From positions 10,445,114 to 10,509,113 of the forward strand of contig NC_135128.1 of the NCBI RefSeq assembly GCF_050908995.1: a DNA stretch of 64,000 nt. The letters run 5' to 3'. Within the stretch, counting starts at the first letter, position 1, and each line of letters opens with the position of its first letter. The notes under the pieces were generated by a model, which made no database searches, had not been told where the DNA came from, and saw nothing but the letters and a program-made list of their open reading frames with translations. This document shows positions 61,701 through 64,000 of this stretch, in pieces. The translations under genes were made by a program, and so were the position numbers. This stretch comes from Andrena cerasifolii (taxonomy: Eukaryota; Arthropoda; Insecta; Hymenoptera; Andrenidae).

Positions 61701-64000
61701 TGCAGGGGGCCCACCTGCCCCCTACCCCAATCTGGACACGCGCCCCGCGGTAGCACCTGGTTCTCTCCTCGTCAGGACCGCGCGCTACCGAGGATGCTTG
61801 CGATCTCGTCGATTTCTGCTGATCTCCTGTCCGATTTATCGGTGCTCGTTTACTGACAGTTGTCCCGCCATGGCAGATTTACCGCAACAATTTTGAACGC
61901 GCCAGGCTTCGGTTCCTCAGTGGAAGCTCGCTGTCTTTTTGGAACGTTTTGTTGGGTTTCTTTGATTCTCGTGGTAGCAAGCTTCTTGGAAACAGTGCGC
62001 GCAGGAAGCTTAGCTAGACTACATGAATATTGCTTAACAACAAGTGCTAGCGCGTCAACCGAGGGTTGACGCAATCACTGATCGAATCTCGCAAGTATAA
62101 GCCATGTCCACGAGGAAACTGACTCTGACGTTTATCAACCTCGCGCCTATCTTCGCGAGGATCTGCTGATGCGCCGATAAAGTGTCAGGAATCTATCCGC
62201 TGCGTTAGCAAAACAACAGAATCTCACATGTAGATCCTCGATCATCCATCGAACAACTGGTCCCGAACACGGACCCTCCGCCACCAGCATCGAAGTATCT
62301 CGAACATCACTCGGGCCGATCCAATAGGAGTTTGTATAAATACTGAAACCAGCAGAATGCCCAAAAGGAAGAGGGACGAGCCGAGTGGTTGCTCTTTCTA
62401 TTTGCATTTCTGGTGATTACACCGAAAGAGCCTCGACATTCCACGTCGCCATGTTTCATTTTAATTCGGATACTCCGGTCTCCCCGAGGCTCCGGGTAGA
62501 TCAGAATCAACGTCGATGCATCTTTCCGTAGTCCCTCTCGTCCTGTTCATAAAACCGCGCCGGTATCAGGTTCCTGAGGCCGACACACGGGCGGCCTCCT
62601 CTTCTTCACAGTCGTCTCCTTCCTCTTTGGCTCTTTGCATGGACGTCAGGTTGCGACAGGAGCGGCGAGCGCCATGACGCTAATACTATCGTGACGTCCA
62701 TCAGGATTATCAATCCGCGGCAACGAAGACGAAGAAGCCTGGCTACGGCCAGCGGGCGGAGGAGCAAGAAGAAGAAGAAGAGGAAGAAATGGACGCGCCG
62801 GCTAGCGATTCCTTCCTCCTCGCGTCGATCGCTGGGAAGTCATTGTGCATCGTCGGCGATAAACGCGCACGGGAACAGCGACGATAAATCCAATCCCGTT
62901 CCCGAGGAGAACGCGCGGCCGTGCGGCATGCAAATTAATTTGTACCGCGGCGCAAACGCGAATTTGCAGGTAGCCGGCGGTGGCACGCTCGCTGGTATGA
63001 CGGATAAGAATTATCAAGACGTCAGATTCTCTAGACAAAAGCTGGGCGCGTGGTGATCTTCTTCTTGTGATATGGAAATCCGTGGGATTTGAAGGTATTC
63101 GAGGTTGTAAGAGATCTTCGCAGTGTCTTCGGATTAATTCACATTTCCATCGCCACGTGCTTCTGATATTTTTGTTTATTTAAACCTTCTGCTGTGTAAC
63201 GTGAGTTATATAAAATTTTGCCTAAGTTTAAATAAGTCTTTATCTACCACCGAGGGTTTGAAAATTCGAGCATTAACTTTAGACAGAAGGAACTGATTGG
63301 TGGCATGTGTCTTAACTAATTAGACAGATCCTTGAACCCTCATCTCAACGAACGAATTGAAAATTCCGTTCCCAGCGAATACAGAAAGATCGATCTCGGT
63401 TTATCAGCCAGGATACTCGGTGATCACGCGCGATCCAATTGCATAACTGTGAAAATGCGTTAGCAGTCCGCCAACGTCGCGGTGTTTTCTGGACCACCTT
63501 GATCTTTGTCTCGGGACGAGAAGGGAGGAGGTTCAGGGTCGACCTGCATTCTTCGCGTCGGTTACTCCCATTATGCGGAGATCGCGACCTCGCGCCGATA
63601 TCAGCCGTCGTCGTTCGTGTACAGGTACACGTGTCGGGTAATTACGATTCTTCCTGCACGACGTACCGCACATGACCTCGCCGCCTTCCTTGTAAACCTC
63701 AGGATTTAACGGGGTTCGTTTGTACTTGGAAGTAAATTCCCCTCTTGCTCGCCTGCACGCCTCTGCCTCGTGGCATCGGCGCGCACCGGCTGGCATTATT
63801 GCTGCTCTTCGGGATCGCTTCGAGCTTCTCTGAATGAATTTTAAATGGGAATTCAGGCGAGAGTGGTTGCCGTTCAATTTCACTTATAACGACGTGCATC
63901 GTGCCTCGTAAAAGTACCATCGGCTGACGTTGTCAGAATGAAGTACTCGCTGACGATGACGACAGATAGGAGCGAGCGGCAGTGCCGTTTGAAATTTGAA
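58710..64000. other. Intergenic; no gene recognised
   Basis: GC-rich, CpG-rich DNA to the window end with AT-rich breaks (about 61150-61320 and 63050-63380). A short tandem GGCTAACACTT occurs twice near 60288-60310. An AAG run occurs at 62766-62788. No gene is supported. Confidence 0.45.
62766..62788. repeat. (AAG)n purine repeat
   Basis: A short AAG-rich microsatellite, slightly interrupted. It produces a lysine-rich translated frame that I regard as spurious. Confidence 0.7.

Noticed and set aside
62691..63056. 121-codon frame with a lysine/arginine run
   Set aside because: The run is the translation of an AAG microsatellite; the rest has no domain.

Overview
This is eukaryotic nuclear DNA, almost certainly from an insect and most likely a hymenopteran (bee, ant or wasp type). 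GC-rich, CpG-rich stretches alternate sharply with AT-rich blocks. Long open frames are rare, and the only recognisable gene is an insect Snail-family gene with one short intron. The species cannot be named from sequence alone.

The gene is on the minus strand at about 15.5-19.2 kb. It encodes an escargot/Snail-type repressor with five C2H2 zinc fingers, two PEDLS (CtBP-binding) motifs and an N-terminal SNAG-like MPRSF motif. It has two coding exons (18721-18601 and 18390-17006) joined by a 210-bp GT-AG intron. A TATA box with a correctly spaced initiator predicts a start site near 19202 and a 5' UTR of about 480 nt carrying two tiny uORFs. Upstream of the TATA box are two abutting CAGGTG E-boxes, one CACGTG, three CCAAT boxes exactly 32 bp apart, and a long polypyrimidine/GAGA-type tract. 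The 3' UTR appears to run to a poly(A) signal at 15534-15539, with an alternative at 16817-16822, and contains unusual poly(C) runs.

The other ~60 kb shows no second gene I can support and looks like the regulatory hinterland of a developmental transcription factor. It contains a set of short non-autonomous DNA transposons, several with clean target-site duplications: a Transib-like element with RSS-heptamer ends (19764-20654, plus the end of a second copy at 1-27), a hAT-type element (38598-39124), two TA-flanked elements (31091-31718, 45748-46600), a 5-bp-TSD element (48472-48877), and three weaker TTAA-associated candidates (23451-24145, 25745-25908, 39786-40111). None encodes a transposase.

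Two diverged local duplications with conserved cores (22751/24206 and 58293/58631) are not explained by genes or transposons. They are the best candidates for undescribed regulatory modules of the Snail-family gene.

Most open frames elsewhere lie in GC-rich DNA, many lack an ATG, and none shows a recognisable domain or splice context. I did not annotate them as genes.
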